A stretch of DNA of 64,000 bases. It comes from Cydia pomonella (Eukaryota > Arthropoda > Insecta > Lepidoptera > Tortricidae). The stretch covers positions 593,001 to 657,000 of the forward strand of contig NC_084725.1 in assembly GCF_033807575.1 (NCBI RefSeq), in the 5' to 3' direction. Every line of letters begins with the position of its first letter. Within the stretch, counting starts at the first letter, position 1. Made by a program: the position numbers and the translations under genes. Below the pieces are notes generated by a model, which had not been told where the DNA came from, did not search any database, and saw only the letters and a list, made by a program, of their open reading frames with translations. This document shows positions 40,161 to 50,515 of this stretch, piece after piece.

Positions 40161-40485
40161 CAAGCTTTTATTTAGTTTCACCTGTTCCGTTATCTGTCTG
40201 TAATTAAATTTTGCAAGTTAAATTTGATCCACTTCCCGGTTTCCGATTGAGCTGAAATTTTGCATGCATATGTAAGTCAGGTGACAATGCAATATTATGG
40301 TACCATCGAGCTGATCTGATGATGGAGACAGGAGGTGGCCATGGGAACTCTGTGATAAAACAACGCAGCCTAATTGTGTTTGGGGTTTTTAGAATAAGCT
40401 CGATAAGTATTAGTCGCCAGACTAACAAAAATACAGTAAGCGATAAAAGCTTGTAACAAAAATGAATTTTTGCCAAAAAATATTT
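40161..40485 (+). mobile_element. AAGCTTTTAT element
   Basis: ACAAGCTTTTATTTAGTTTC, CCACTTCCCGGTTTCCGATT, CATCGAGCTGATCTGATGAT and GCGATAAAAGCTTGTAAC mark both ends and the middle. It is well preserved. Confidence 0.85.
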
Positions 40486-40723
40486 CAGATACACTGTATC
40501 TTCAAATTACGTCCAAAGTTCGTAAAATAAAGACGTCTTCAGCTATCATTATCTGACTCCCCGCGCGTGCGGTTGAAACACTGCATTAGTCTTTTAAATT
40601 AATTGCCCCATACGAGGGGAGGACGTACGATGTCGAGCGCTTTGTTGGCTACAAAAGACGGTAGGTTGGAAGAAGATTGTCGACGTAAAAAGTGATCTAG
40701 ATGTAAAATAAAGTAATAGTACA
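40486..40723. other. Spacer, nothing recognised
   Basis: No repeat or gene recognised in these bases. Confidence 0.4.
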
Positions 40724-40945
40724 TTACAACTCGTGTCGATTTAAAACACTCCCTTCGCAACTCGTGTCGATTTAAAACACTCCCTTCGGTCGTGTTTTAA
40801 TTTATCGCCACTCATTTCGAATTTCCTATTTTTCGCACTTGTATCGTACAATGTTTCACAGTACATATGGCCCTTTAAATGTTCGACACAGTAACGTAAT
40901 ATGCTAATTTTCGCACTAGTGCTACCATATGTACTGTAAAAATAT
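40724..40945. mobile_element. Paired palindromic MITEs, copy 2, with tandem duplication
   Basis: The TACGATACAAGTGCG unit lies in inverted order relative to 21718 (ends TTTTTCGCACTTGTATCGTA) and is followed by the CAGTACATATGG unit. Its start carries an exact 31-base tandem duplication (40727-40757 and 40758-40788, beginning CAACTCGTGTCGATTTAAAA). Confidence 0.75.
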
Positions 40946-40998
40946 TAAACAGACACTTGTGGCAGTTTACTTTAATTAAGGGTCCATTTTAAAAATGC

Positions 40999-42258
40999 TC
41001 TGAAACTTTGTACTTACAATAGGATAAAGTATATCTAGTCCTGTGATTCGTTTATGTATAGCTTCAGAGACCATATTTATAAACATACAGCGAATTTGAA
41101 ATTTATTCGAATAAAAAAAAAAGAAAAATGAATGAATTTAAGTTTTTCATACAAAACTTGTTTTTTTTTTTTTCTATTTCGCTTGTTTAGAAACTAAAGC
41201 TATAAAAACTAATTACAGAAACATATACCTCATGTCATTATATGTGCAAAGTTTCATTACAATCCCACACGTATATCACGAAACTAATAAACTAAACAAT
41301 AATATGCAATCGCCATGCATGATTAATGTATTCATGCCAAACTGTAGCTTTCTGGCATTAACGATCACGGAGCAAATCTGCGGACGAACAGAGAGACGTA
41401 CATGGCGAAACTATAAGGATTTCTAGGTGATTATGAAAGCCTAGAAATACGAGTTTCGCATTTCACGATGCTTTTACTCAACATATCAAAGGCAATCAAT
41501 ACATTGACCTCCCGAAATCAAAACCAAATCATCCCTCGAGGGACGCTAAAGTCCGTTTCGGCAGTTTTTTGCCGAGTCCGTCATCTTGCACGATTTATAT
41601 CTCGCGTCACGGAGGGAGAAATCAGATTACGGTATATCAGATATATGGGAGCGGCCGAGCTGCCCAAAACTATCTAAACAGAGTTTAAGAGTCCTCGGCA
41701 AGCTCGGCCGAATTTCACCTTCCCATACAAACGGAGTTTCGTTCTTATTTTAAAACTACGTGTTGGATGGTAATGAAACTTTGCACGTACAATGATATGA
41801 GGCATATCTAGGCCTGAAATCAGTCTATATTGCTCCACCTTATGAAACAAACGAAATAGAGCAAAAAACTAATTTTGTATGAAAATATTAAAATTTGCTG
41901 TATTTTTATACTATGCTATCTGAAGCTACATAAACTAAATACAGTGGTGGCAGCATGGTTCCTCTTTTATCGCCTGTCACTATGACCGTCACTTTCGTAC
42001 TTACGTACTTGTACGTGGTGTGCTCACATGCCCGCAATGTTCGCGAACTTTTGGTAGCACGATCGGCTACATCAGTCACTTGCGAGCACAACAGAGACAG
42101 CAACGGAGTTGATAGCAGTCGCCGTGGCCGAATCGGCCGTGGAGTTATTATTATTACTTGTTAGAACGTGACAGGCATGGTGACAAATGATAAAGAGCCG
42201 ACCATCTTAGCCCTACTGGACTAGATATACTTTATCCTATTGGAAGTAAAAAGTTTCT
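40999..42258. mobile_element. 1.26-kb foldback element
   Basis: Left-arm segments TACAATAGGATAAAGTATAT, TTTATGTATAGCTTCAG, TTTCTATTTCGCTTGTTTAG and GTGCAAAGTTTCATTACAAT reappear in reverse order and complement at about 42215-42258, 41920-41938, 41838-41870 and 41770-41790. The arms are imperfect and several hundred bases long. The centre (41470-41740) has TTTCGGCAGTTTTTTGCCGA. Frames over it are short. Foldback-type DNA element. Confidence 0.7.
41942..42218. mobile_element. 277-bp inverted-repeat element inside the foldback arm
   Basis: The ends CAGTGGTGGCAGCATGGTTC and CCGACCATCTTAGCCCTACTG are imperfect inverted repeats with inner pairs TTTATCGCCTGTCAC and ATGGTGACAAATGATAAA. It interrupts the right arm of the foldback element, whose left arm shows the uninterrupted sequence. 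Confidence 0.75.
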
Positions 42259-42292
42259 AAGCAATCGAGCTAATCGTTTTGTATGGAGAACT

Positions 42293-42437
42293 GGCTGCGT
42301 AGCCAACGTTACAATCGTTACCGCTCCGTAGCGTAGCGTAGTCATCTCTCTCTATCACTCTTCCATATTAGTGCGACTGTGACAGTTGCGTTTCGTTCGC
42401 AACGGAGCGTGAACGATATGCACGTTGGCTACGCGGG
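42293..42437. mobile_element. MITE, GCGTAGCCAACGT ends, copy 2
   Basis: GGCTGCGTAGCCAACGTTAC at the left and ATGCACGTTGGCTACGCGGG at the right pair over about 13 bases. TACCGCTCCGTAGCG and GCAACGGAGCGTGAACGA also pair inside. Confidence 0.75.
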
Positions 42438-42458
42438 CTGGGCTCGCTGGGGACTCTC

Positions 42459-42545
42459 GTTGTCTAAGTACCCTCAACACAAGCCTCATTGAGCTTACTG
42501 TGGGACTTAGTCAATTTGTGTAATAATGTCCTATAATATTTATTT
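42459..42545 (+). mobile_element. SINE-A 3' tail
   Basis: CGTTGTCTAAGTACCCTCAA through TAATGTCCTATAATATTTAT is the last 85 bases of SINE-A; the head is absent. Confidence 0.85.
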
Positions 42546-42849
42546 ATTTTATTTTTTATTTTATTTATACGAAACCGCCAACAAAAAGCCTCGCATTTTA
42601 AAATGACATACTTAAATTATATTAAATTTGACATGAACATTTATGTAACAAATATCTATATTTGGTACTAGTTTATGTTACATAAAATTTTAATACAAAG
42701 ATAATAAAGCCGAAATAAAACTTCTACTTGCTTCGTCTACTTCACTACTACTACTACTACTTTTTATAAGCTATTACTTAAAGGTGTAAGCATTTTATTT
42801 ACAATAGCAATATACATAATGCATATAAGTATACCGAGGATTACTATAA
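42546..42849. other. No gene; (ACT)n run at 42753-42765
   Basis: AT-rich. Part of it is probably the 3' untranslated region of the minus-strand REL element. Confidence 0.4.
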
Positions 42850-43015
42850 CTAGCCTAAATCTAAAATAGGCCCTTGAGACATTGTACTAAGGATGCTGGC
42901 GGCATTTCTCGTTGTATCGCAATACCGATACTTTGTGCGAGGAAGCCGCCAGCTCTTCGGTCACCAGTTACGTCAGCCAGACGCTTCGCGATTTCTGCAA
43001 AAAACTTGTGCGCTT
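42850..43015 (-). mobile_element. REL retroelement, C-terminal fragment
   Basis: The minus strand reads AHKFFAEIAKRLADVTGDRR, AGGFLAQSIGIAIQRE, then after a one-base shift NAASILSTMSQGPILDLG and a stop at about 42856. This equals the end of the copies at 3318-3455 and 18990-19736. Confidence 0.75.
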
Positions 43016-43325
43016 CAAGTTTATATTTTACTTGCCCTGTTGGTATGTATGTATGTTAGTGTGGGTCAATTCTTGCAAGCTAAATTTAACCCACTTCTCG
43101 ATTTCCGATTGAGCTGAAATTTTGTATACATATTTAAGTCAGATGACAATGCAATATTATGATGGCAATGAGCTGATCTGATGATGGAAACAGGAGGTGG
43201 CCATGGGCACTCTGTGACAAAACATCGCGAACTAATTTTGTTTTGGGTTGTTAGAATTATCTCGATGAGTATTAGTTGCCTTTGATAAGTAAAGTACTTA
43301 CATCGGCGATAAAAGCTTGTACAAA
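43016..43325 (+). mobile_element. AAGCTTTTAT element
   Basis: AAGTTTATATTTTACTTGCC begins it, GAGCTGATCTGATGATGGAA is internal, and GGCGATAAAAGCTTGTAC ends it. It directly abuts the repeat at 43326. Confidence 0.8.
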
Positions 43326-44117
43326 AAAGCGGCCAAGAGCGAGTCGGACTCGCCCATGAAGGGTTCCGTACCATTTATGACGTATTAGAAAAAACTACTT
43401 ACTAGATCTCGTTCAAACCAATTTTCGGTGGAAGTTTGCATGGTAATGTACATCATATATTTTTTTTAGTTTTATCATTCTGTTATTTTAGAAGTTACAG
43501 GGGGGGGGGGGACACACATTTTACCACCTTGGAAGTGTCTCTCGCGCAAACTATTCAGTTTAGAAAAAAATGATATTAGAAACCTCAATATCATTTTTGA
43601 AGACCTGTCCATATACCCCACACGTATGGGTTTGACGAAAAAAAAATTTTTTTTTAGATCAATGATGTATTACAAAAAAACTACTCACTAGATCTCGTTC
43701 AAACCAATTTTCGGTGGAAGTTTGCATGGTAATGTACATCATATATTTTTTTTAGGTTTATCATTCTCTTATTTTAGAAGTTAAAGGGGGGGGGGGGGGG
43801 ACACACATTTTACCATTTTGGAAGTGTCTCTCGCGCAAACTATACAGTTTAGAAAAAAATTATATTAGAAACCTCAATATCATTTTTAAGGACCTATCCA
43901 TAGATACCCCACACGTATGGGATTAATGAAAAAAGTATTTTTTTTTCTATTTTTGTGTGAAAATCTTAATGCGGTTCATAGAATACATCTACTTACCAAG
44001 TTTGAACACTATAATTCTTATAGTTTCGGAAAAAAATTGTGACATAATCGGACAGACAGACGGACATGACGAATCTATAAGGGTTCCGTTTTTTGCCATT
44101 TGGCTACGGAACCCTAA
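43326..44117 (+). repeat. GAGTCGGACTCGCCC repeat with internal tandem duplication
   Basis: It begins AAAGCGGCCAAGAGCGAGTC and ends TTTGGCTACGGAACCCTAAA. The segment TACTTACTAGATCTCGTTC to CACACGTATGGG occurs twice, starting at 43377 and 43662 (offset 285). Each unit holds a G-homopolymer (about 43501 and 43788). Otherwise it matches 14503-15052 reversed. Confidence 0.85.
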
Positions 44118-45125
44118 AAATTAATTTTTTGGCAAAACTTATTTGTATTACAATTACAGTGTTTAGAAAAAGGCAATTTATAGTTGTCTCTAATCTTCGT
44201 ACCATATATAATCTAAACTAAATAGGTTTTGCGGTTTAAGCCTAAAGATGTAACAGACAGGCATACATACAGACAGAATTACATTAATTGTTATAAGTGA
44301 TATTATAGTAGGGAAGTAGTGATGAAATAGTCTATAGTTATCGATAGTTGACGACAACGAGTGAAGCGAGGAGTATTGTTCAGTGTCATATGATCAAACA
44401 ACTAACGTTAGGACAAAGATTCAATTTAGAATGGATCGAGAGACCTTCTTATAGGCCTTTGCGTCAGTTAGAGGCTAGAGAAGAAATATCCCAGGGCTAA
44501 AGCCATGCTTTTTCCCTTGATTATCCCACCAGAAACAAATAGTCGTTAATCATCTGTCGCCATTTTTAAGGAAAGACAATTTCTCGGGGCGGCCATGTTC
44601 CGCCCGCGCGGTGATCTGTCAAATCATTCCCAACGTTTATCTTGATGTGCTTAGTTAGGGACGCTAAAAACCGGGTATGTAACATTTCTTTTTTTTTAAT
44701 AGCCTATTTCTTTAAGGGTACACGGAAATAACATAATAGACACTCTACTAACAGTTTTAGTAATCGTGTTTTTAAAGTTTGGAACGATGTACAAATGTTC
44801 GTTAATTCCGTCACCTTGTTTTTATTCATATATCTATTACCTATACAGCGGTAATTGAAGATATAAGTAAGAGTTCAAGATATTAGTACGGTTTATATAG
44901 CCACGAGCGGCGCTGTGACGCTGTCGCTAGATCATAGATGCTGCTTCGCATTTTGCATTGATTCGCTTATAGCTGTCACTTGTTAACACCGCGGGATAGA
45001 AAGTGATGGATACCGTTTTATCACGCTGTCACGTAGACAAGAACGACCATCATATACATACTGTAGACCTCGCAATAAGATTCATAAGCTTAAAAAATGT
45101 AAAAAGTAAAAATACTTCGTTGAGT
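44118..45125. other. No gene seen; GC patch at 44570-44640
   Basis: The patch TCGGGGCGGCCATGTTCCGC and CCGCGCGGTGATCTGTC is unlike the flanks but has no clear promoter layout. The rest is AT-rich. Confidence 0.4.
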
Positions 45126-45399
45126 CCATTGGCATATATATCAAAGGATGGACCTTACGGGCAATAAGAATAGGGCTAGTCCAGCGGTGTCACGCACACG
45201 AATTCCAACCAATCGTGCAGTCTAACGCCAATCGGTTGGTGCGTTCGCATCACGCGCGCGATTGATCCCAACTAGTTGCGTCAGTCTGCACGATTGGCTC
45301 GAATTCGTGAGTGACACCATTGAACTAGCGCCATCTTAGTGCCCGTAAGGCTCGTCCTTGAATCTTGATATATATATGTTGAGATATATATGTCAATGG
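45126..45399. mobile_element. 274-bp element with long inverted repeats (CTTACGGGCA)
   Basis: CCATTGGCATATATATC and GATATATATGTCAATGG form the outer ends. Inside, GACCTTACGGGCAATAAGAA pairs with CTTAGTGCCCGTAAGGCTCG, and GTCCAGCGGTGTCAC with GTGACACCATTGAAC. The two arms cover most of the element. Non-coding. Confidence 0.75.
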
Positions 45400-45971
45400 T
45401 TGAGTCATTATCACAGCGTACTCACAATGGTCTTAAGTGACATAGACCCTAAGTTATTTGTGCCAATTTCCACTATTTTGAACATTTAATAAAAAACGAA
45501 ACTGCAGAAAATTTCTATGTAACTACTGAACCTGCTCAAGAAATTTCACGATAATCGGTTGAGAATTACGACCTGTAGAGGAGAACATATGAAAGGAGTT
45601 TGCCTGAGTCAAAACAGAGAACTTTGCTAACGCTTCGGTCAATAATAAAAAAAAGATTGTCTGTTGTGCAAACAGAAGTGATGACACGTGTCGTGTAAGA
45701 GAAAATAGATAATTATTAATTGTTGTGTGACAATCGAATATAAAAAGACAAAGGATGAATAAAGAATGACTATTAATGATTATTAGTTCAGTATAGGAAA
45801 TGGGGGATACAAACATACCATCATAAACATTTCCACGATTTTACAAATATTCATATAATAGATTTTTTTTAAGTTCTCACTTTAGGCTTGATTTTAGAAA
45901 TGAGATGTTTTACTATTTTAGAGACCTTGAAATAATATTGAACGGAAGTTAAAGCTGATAGATTAACAATA
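45400..45971. other. No gene accepted
   Basis: AATTTCACGATAATCGGTTG at about 45541 belongs to a common unnamed repeat. The 97-codon minus frame (45523-45816) is AT-rich, hydrophobic by composition and without homology I recognise. Confidence 0.4.
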
Positions 45972-46298
45972 ATAAGTTTTTGGCAAAAATTTCATTTTTG
46001 GTACAAGCTTTTATCGCTGACTGTACTTTTTTTCCACAGGCAACTATACTTATCGAGACAATTCTAAAAACCCCAAACACAATTAGGTTGCGATGTTTTA
46101 TCACAGAGTTCCTATTGCTACCTCCTGTCTCCATCATCAGATCAGCTTGATGGTACCATAATATTGCATTGTCACCCGACTTACATAATGTGTGCTAATT
46201 TTCAGCTTCATCGGAAACCGGGAAATGGGTCAAATTTAACTTGCAAGATTTGTCCTATACATACTAACAGGGCAATTTAAATAAACGCTTGTAAAAAC
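45972..46298 (-). mobile_element. AAGCTTTTAT element
   Basis: TTTTTGGCAAAAATTTCATT, TACAAGCTTTTATCGCTGAC, CCATCATCAGATCAGCTTGA and TTAAATAAACGCTTGTAAAA identify it. It is close to 22145-22490. Confidence 0.85.
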
Positions 46299-46434
46299 CA
46301 TTGCTTTAAGCTACGCAATTTAAGTTCTCATCCCGGAAAATCAATTTAATTTGTTTTCTCGGTATCTAATTAAGTTATTCCACATAAATTATAGTACTTT
46401 TATTTATTTATTTAAAACTTTATTGCACAAAAGA
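46299..46434. other. LINE tail and spacer
   Basis: 46395-46462 (TTTATTTATTTAAAACTTTA, TTGCACAAAAG) is a reversed LINE 3' end like 37210-37330. Confidence 0.5.
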
Positions 46435-46595
46435 CAAACTTAATGTACAAAAGGCGAACTTTTATATTGATAATTAAAGCAATTCGTGCAAAATTATTCC
46501 CTAACCATTCTAAAATATCAAAATTGCACAATGTTATATTATTATTCAAGTTTTCACTTCTGCCGGCACTCTCGGAGTGCAACTCGTTTTTTTTT
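46435..46595. repeat. CACTCCGGGAGTGC repeat, copy 2
   Basis: AATTCGTGCAAAATTATTCC, AGTTTTCACTTCTGCCGGCA and CTCTCGGAGTGCAACTCGTT are the reverse complement of 50385-50515. Confidence 0.75.
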
Positions 46596-47306
46596 TACTT
46601 TTTTTAAGCTTATGAATCTTAACGCGAAGTCTACACTTCACTACACTACAGCTCACAGCCAATAATTTTACAATTGGGCAAAGTTGTTGTTAAACCTCTC
46701 GCGCTAATATTGATGTCGTCGGCCATAGGAATTTCACGATCTGTCTGATCTTACGATCGGCCGTCGTCAAACACATTCCGTCGCTGCCTGTACTAGGCAA
46801 AAGAAAAGCCCGCTACTCCATGCTGGCAGTAAGCAGCGGCCCCCGTGTGTGGCGATCCTGATTAATGACGTCACGGCGCGTCACCGCTGACGCATCGTTA
46901 GACGTCGCGAATGTCTCAAATCTAAACCGAATGTTTTGGGAAAATGGCAAATTTTTTGACGGCGGGAAAAACGCAGTTTTCTAAATCCGGTTGACTTTGG
47001 AAACATTTTGGGCCGTTTGGCGTTACAAATGCGTAGGCCTTATTATTTAAAGCTGTACACATAGCTGCGAAAGTTTAGTAAGCATATCCACAAGAATGGA
47101 ATTCATTTATAAAGTGCGTATGCACATTTGCGCTTGGTGTACACTTGAGTTTTTAAACGGTTGGCGGAATAGAGGCTAGGCGAAAAAAATGTAAGATTTT
47201 TCCGTCACGCTTCGTCTTTCTTTTGCTTAAATTATTTCTGGAGAATGAGTAACAAAATTTCACCGACTTACCTATATCGGCGCAGTTGGCAAACAGCCGC
47301 TTAGAG
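46596..47306. other. Unique, GC-richer block with CRE-like sites; no exon defined
   Basis: 46690-46990 has the highest non-repeat G+C of its area: ATGACGTCACGGCGCGTCAC, CGATCGGCCGTCGTC and GTTAGACGTCGCG. No open frame with splice sites was found. It may be a conserved regulatory block; this can only be tested by comparison with other species. Confidence 0.35.
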
Positions 47307-47429
47307 GGCTCCTCTACAGTCTAGGGGATGCAGCTATGCGGTGGAATGAGATAGCAATATCACTTGCTCCCTCTAACGCATAAATGCGTCCCTTGGACTG
47401 GCCTACGCTGGGCCAACGTGTGAGGAGCC
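47307..47429. mobile_element. MITE, GGCTCCTCTACACGATGGGC family, copy 2
   Basis: GGCTCCTCTACAGTCTAGGG begins it and GGGCCAACGTGTGAGGAGCC ends it. Compared with 29729-29876, the inner part is in the reverse order (ATGAGATAGCAATATCACTT), as expected of a palindromic element whose middle can flip. Confidence 0.75.
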
Positions 47430-47723
47430 GAGAAACAGATGTTAACAGCGACGATCCGGGTTCGATCCCTGGACGTGTAAGCAGATATTACTTTTTATAT
47501 ACCTATTTTTTGACTTGAATTTCTTATTTTTGATTGACCAAGCGAGTGTGCCGTTTTGTTACCATTTTTCATAGGCTTTAGATGACGGGTAACAGGATGG
47601 AAGGAATGAAAATAGTCAAGTAATTTTGGGACTCTATCTCGTGAAAAATGTCTCCCATTAGGATCGACAGAACTTGTGATTTCAATAGTACAAAAATTAC
47701 CAAATTACAAAAAAATAGTTTAA
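47430..47723. other. No gene; SINE box B scrap
   Basis: GACGATCCGGGTTCGATCCC at about 47447 looks like a tRNA-derived SINE head remnant. Confidence 0.4.
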
Positions 47724-47978
47724 TTTACAGTACATATGGTGCATGTTGTATTTTATTTTACAGTACATATGGTGCTACATTATAGTACTAGTGCGAAAAT
47801 TAGCATATTACGTTACTGTGTCGAACATTTAAAGGGCCATATGTACTGTAAAACGTTGTACGATACATGTGCGAATAGGTAATTAGCAACTCGTGTCGAT
47901 TTAAAACACTCCTCGGTCGTGTTTTAATTTATCGCCACTCGTTTCGAATTTCCAATTTTTCGCACTTGTATCGTAATG
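47724..47978. mobile_element. Paired palindromic MITEs, copy 3
   Basis: The order is CAGTACATATGG unit (with its first 30 bases partly duplicated, 47728-47775), then TACGATACATGTGCG unit ending TTTTTCGCACTTGTATCGTA. It is the reverse complement of 21718-21937 in layout. Confidence 0.75.
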
Positions 47979-48097
47979 TACTATTAAATTGTCACCTACC
48001 GCCCCCTAGTATTACATATAGAGATATGTCTCCACTATCGTTTTTTTATGATATATAAATAAAAAATATTGATTGTAACGAATAAACGATTTTCATA

Positions 48098-48316
48098 TTC
48101 AATAGGACACTTTTACACAACTAAGCCCCCACAGTAAGCTCAAGAAGGCTAGTGTTGTGGGTACTCAGATAACGATATATATAATTTACCTACAAATACT
48201 TAAATACATAGAAAACACCCATACAGAAATAAATAACCTAACCTAACCGGGATTCGAACGCAGGCCCATCGGCTTCATAGGCAGGGTCACTACCGACTAA
48301 ACCAGACCGGTCATCA
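48098..48316 (-). mobile_element. SINE-A, old copy
   Basis: AATAGGACACTTTTACACAA, CTTAAATACATAGAAAACAC and CATCGGCTTCATAGGCAGGG mark it; the box B region is diverged (gggattcgaacgcagg). Confidence 0.8.
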
Positions 48317-48422
48317 AATAGGCGGTAAACGAGCAGACGGGTCACCTGATGGTAAGGAATTACCGTTACCTCTGGACATTTGTAACACCAGTGGGGTTGC
48401 AAGTGTGTTGTCGGTTTAAAGA
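48317..48422 (-). mobile_element. LINE 3' tail, minus orientation
   Basis: AAACGAGCAGACGGGTCACC, TGATGGTAAGGAATTACCGT and GTAACACCAGTGGGGTTGCA are the reversed tail and C terminus of an LPSGG-like LINE subfamily. Confidence 0.55.
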
Positions 48423-48714
48423 CCGGAATACGCTCTTTTCTTCAAAGTTTGAAGGACTTATCGGTCCAGAAATAACACGGGCGACATTTCAGTCCACAGT
48501 GTCTGTTCCAAGTGTCACGGCGCCTGATCGTAAAATCAGGCAGATCATGGAATTCCTATGCATATCGTGAATCAAGAAAATCATTTTCTCGTCCCCTGAG
48601 TTGATGTCCCCGCGTAGCACCTACCAGGTCCTATTTCTGGACAGTTTGAAGCAACCTAACGAATCTATCCTACCTAACTACTAATCTAACCTGTCCTTAA
48701 ACTACGTCCACAAG
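48423..48714. other. No gene accepted
   Basis: A 73-codon frame (48349-48570) starts in the LINE tail and has no known motif. Confidence 0.4.
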
Positions 48715-49016
48715 AGAGGTATTATGGGCATTGTGAATGTCATCTCGCTTTGTGTGGTAGGGCATAGCACAGCGGATGTCATTCCAGATCTAGAGCAGAG
48801 CCCAACTGGGGAAGTACCTCCACCTTACAGAAAATCGCAGCCAAATAGCCCTACCCTACTCATAGTGTTGTGTTCCTGCCGGTGAGTAAGGTTGCCAGAG
48901 CTCAACGAGGGGTGGGCGGGGGTCGGCAACGCGCAGTTGCAGGCGTACATAGGCTACGGATACTGCTTACCATCAGGCGGGCCGTATGCTTGTTTGCCAC
49001 CGACGTAGTATAAAAA
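48715..49016 (+). mobile_element. LPSGG LINE 3' end, best copy
   Basis: The plus strand reads IMGIVNVISLCVVGHSTADV, IPDLEQSPTGEVPPPYRKSQ, PN, and after a stop the untranslated part with CTGCCGGTGAGTAAGG, then CTTACCATCAGGCGGGCCGT and an A-run. Same segment as 17040-17340 and 33586-33935. Confidence 0.75.
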
Positions 49017-49689
49017 AAATATGGGTTTTATGTGACTACCGTCAGAACATTACACAGGAACTTTACGATCGGCCGCCGACATCCATAATACTGCTGATCT
49101 GTATTGTATTCGGATAAAAGAAAACCTTACTGACCTATTTTTGGGTAGGTACCGTAACGTAGCGTGGGCGTAACAGAGAAACGATGAATCACTGTCGTGT
49201 GGCTCAATCCAAGGGTTTAGGTTAATAAGATGCTGGATTTATTGGTATTTACTTAAAAAAGGCTCGGATAATGACTGTCTGATGTCTATTGTCTATCAAA
49301 TAAAAATACCGGCCATAATGTCAATGTCCAAAGAAGAAAATGTTGACTACGTTTATATGATAAAAGAATTGAGTACTGAACGACGCTTCACACGTGAGCT
49401 CAAAACGTTTTGCACCACAAAAGCATATTACTCAGTAAAAGAATTCCTGGATGAATGAATATGTCGAAACCATTAAATTAAATTATAAAATATAAACCAT
49501 AAAGCTATCTATTTGTAATCGTTTATATGACATTTAAATCTCTATACATAATTCAATTTAATGAAACGATGTTTAATTTAATTTGTGTTCAGTATACTTT
49601 ATATATATATATGTAATCCGATTAACTTACATAGACACGTATAGATTTGCATAGAAATTTATTATTGTTTTGCTCACTGTTACATATAA
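49017..49689. other. No gene; one MITE end
   Basis: 49313-49362 (TGTCAATGTCCAAAGAAGAA then GACTACGTTTATATGA) is a diverged single end of the family at 1068-1548. The rest is AT-rich. Confidence 0.45.
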
Positions 49690-49915
49690 ATCCGCCCCAT
49701 CCTTGCAATGTTTTAAAACTAAATTAAAAGCATGGCTTCTCAAACACACATTTTATAGTTATAATGAATTTTTAAATGTAAAGATATAATATACTACCTA
49801 TACATAGTATATCATATGTTGAATAAATCACGTACTACGTGGATAAATAACTATAATATAATACTGTACCTAATAATAAATTGACATGTAATATGAATGA
49901 TATTATAAATAAATA
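49690..49915 (+). mobile_element. LINE ORF2 last 26 codons and 3' region
   Basis: The plus strand reads PSLQCFKTKLKAWLLKHTFY, SYNEFLN, the FK.KLK.WLL...FYS..EFL C terminus of a LINE polymerase, then a stop, an untranslated region and a TAAATAAATA tail. Strong 5' truncation. Confidence 0.7.
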
Positions 49916-49977
49916 AATATGAAATATGAAAATAAAAAGTAGTTTTAGGTAATATGATGACAACAATACAAATGTTT

Positions 49978-50140
49978 GGGTCTACAGTATGGGGTTCTTC
50001 AAAAAAGGAGTGTACAGGTTTTTAAAGGGTCGGCAACGCACATGTAACACCTCTGGAGTTGCAGGCGTCCATAGGCTGCGGTAACTGCTTACCATCAGGC
50101 AGGCCGTATGCTTGTTTGCATCCGTCGTGGTATTAAAAAA
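49978..50140 (+). mobile_element. LPSGG LINE C terminus and 3' tail
   Basis: The plus strand reads FFKKGVYRFLKGRQRTCNTS, GVAGVHRLR and a stop, then CTTACCATCAGGCAGGCCGT and an A-run. Here the true C terminus is FLKGRQR...GVAGVHRLR; the LPSGG reading of the tail is in another frame. It defines the end of this family. Confidence 0.8.
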
Positions 50141-50384
50141 AATGTACAATCAATACAAATAAAATCTATTCTATTCTATTCTCTGGAGAAGCGGTCCAGT
50201 ATCATCTTAACACGTCCACGGACAGTCCGTCAAGAGACGTAAATTATGACGCCATACAAAGTAGGTATATGGGGAAATGGTAACACAATCGGAAAACCCT
50301 GGGATTTTTTTATCCCATTGGGATCGAAAAAGCTCGTGATTCTGAGCAGAAAAAACTCAAAATTTATGAAATAAAAACAACGGG
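50141..50384. other. No gene; (TTCTA)n run near 50166
   Basis: CTATTCTATTCTATTCTC is a short tandem repeat. Nothing else recognised. Confidence 0.4.
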
Positions 50385-50515
50385 TTGCACTCCGGGAGTG
50401 CCGGCAGAAGTGAAAACTTGAATATTCACGTTGTGCATCTTTGATTATTTGGAATGATTAGGGAATAATTTTGCACGAATTGCTTTAATTGTCAGTATAA
50501 AAGTACTATCGTTTA
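50385..50515. repeat. CACTCCGGGAGTGC repeat, copy 3
   Basis: CGGGTTGCACTCCGGGAGTG, CCGGCAGAAGTGAAAACTTG and GGGAATAATTTTGCACGAAT are shared, reversed, with 46435-46595. Confidence 0.8.

Noticed and set aside
45523..45816. A 97-codon hydrophobic minus-strand protein
   Set aside because: Hydrophobicity follows from AT-rich codons; part of the sequence is a common unnamed repeat; no homologue recognised.
50036..50124. LPSGGPYACLPP as the C terminus of a LINE protein
   Set aside because: In the clearest copy the protein frame ends GVAGVHRLR-stop before this part; LPSGGPYACLPP is a reading of the 3' untranslated tail in another frame. I keep it only as a label.
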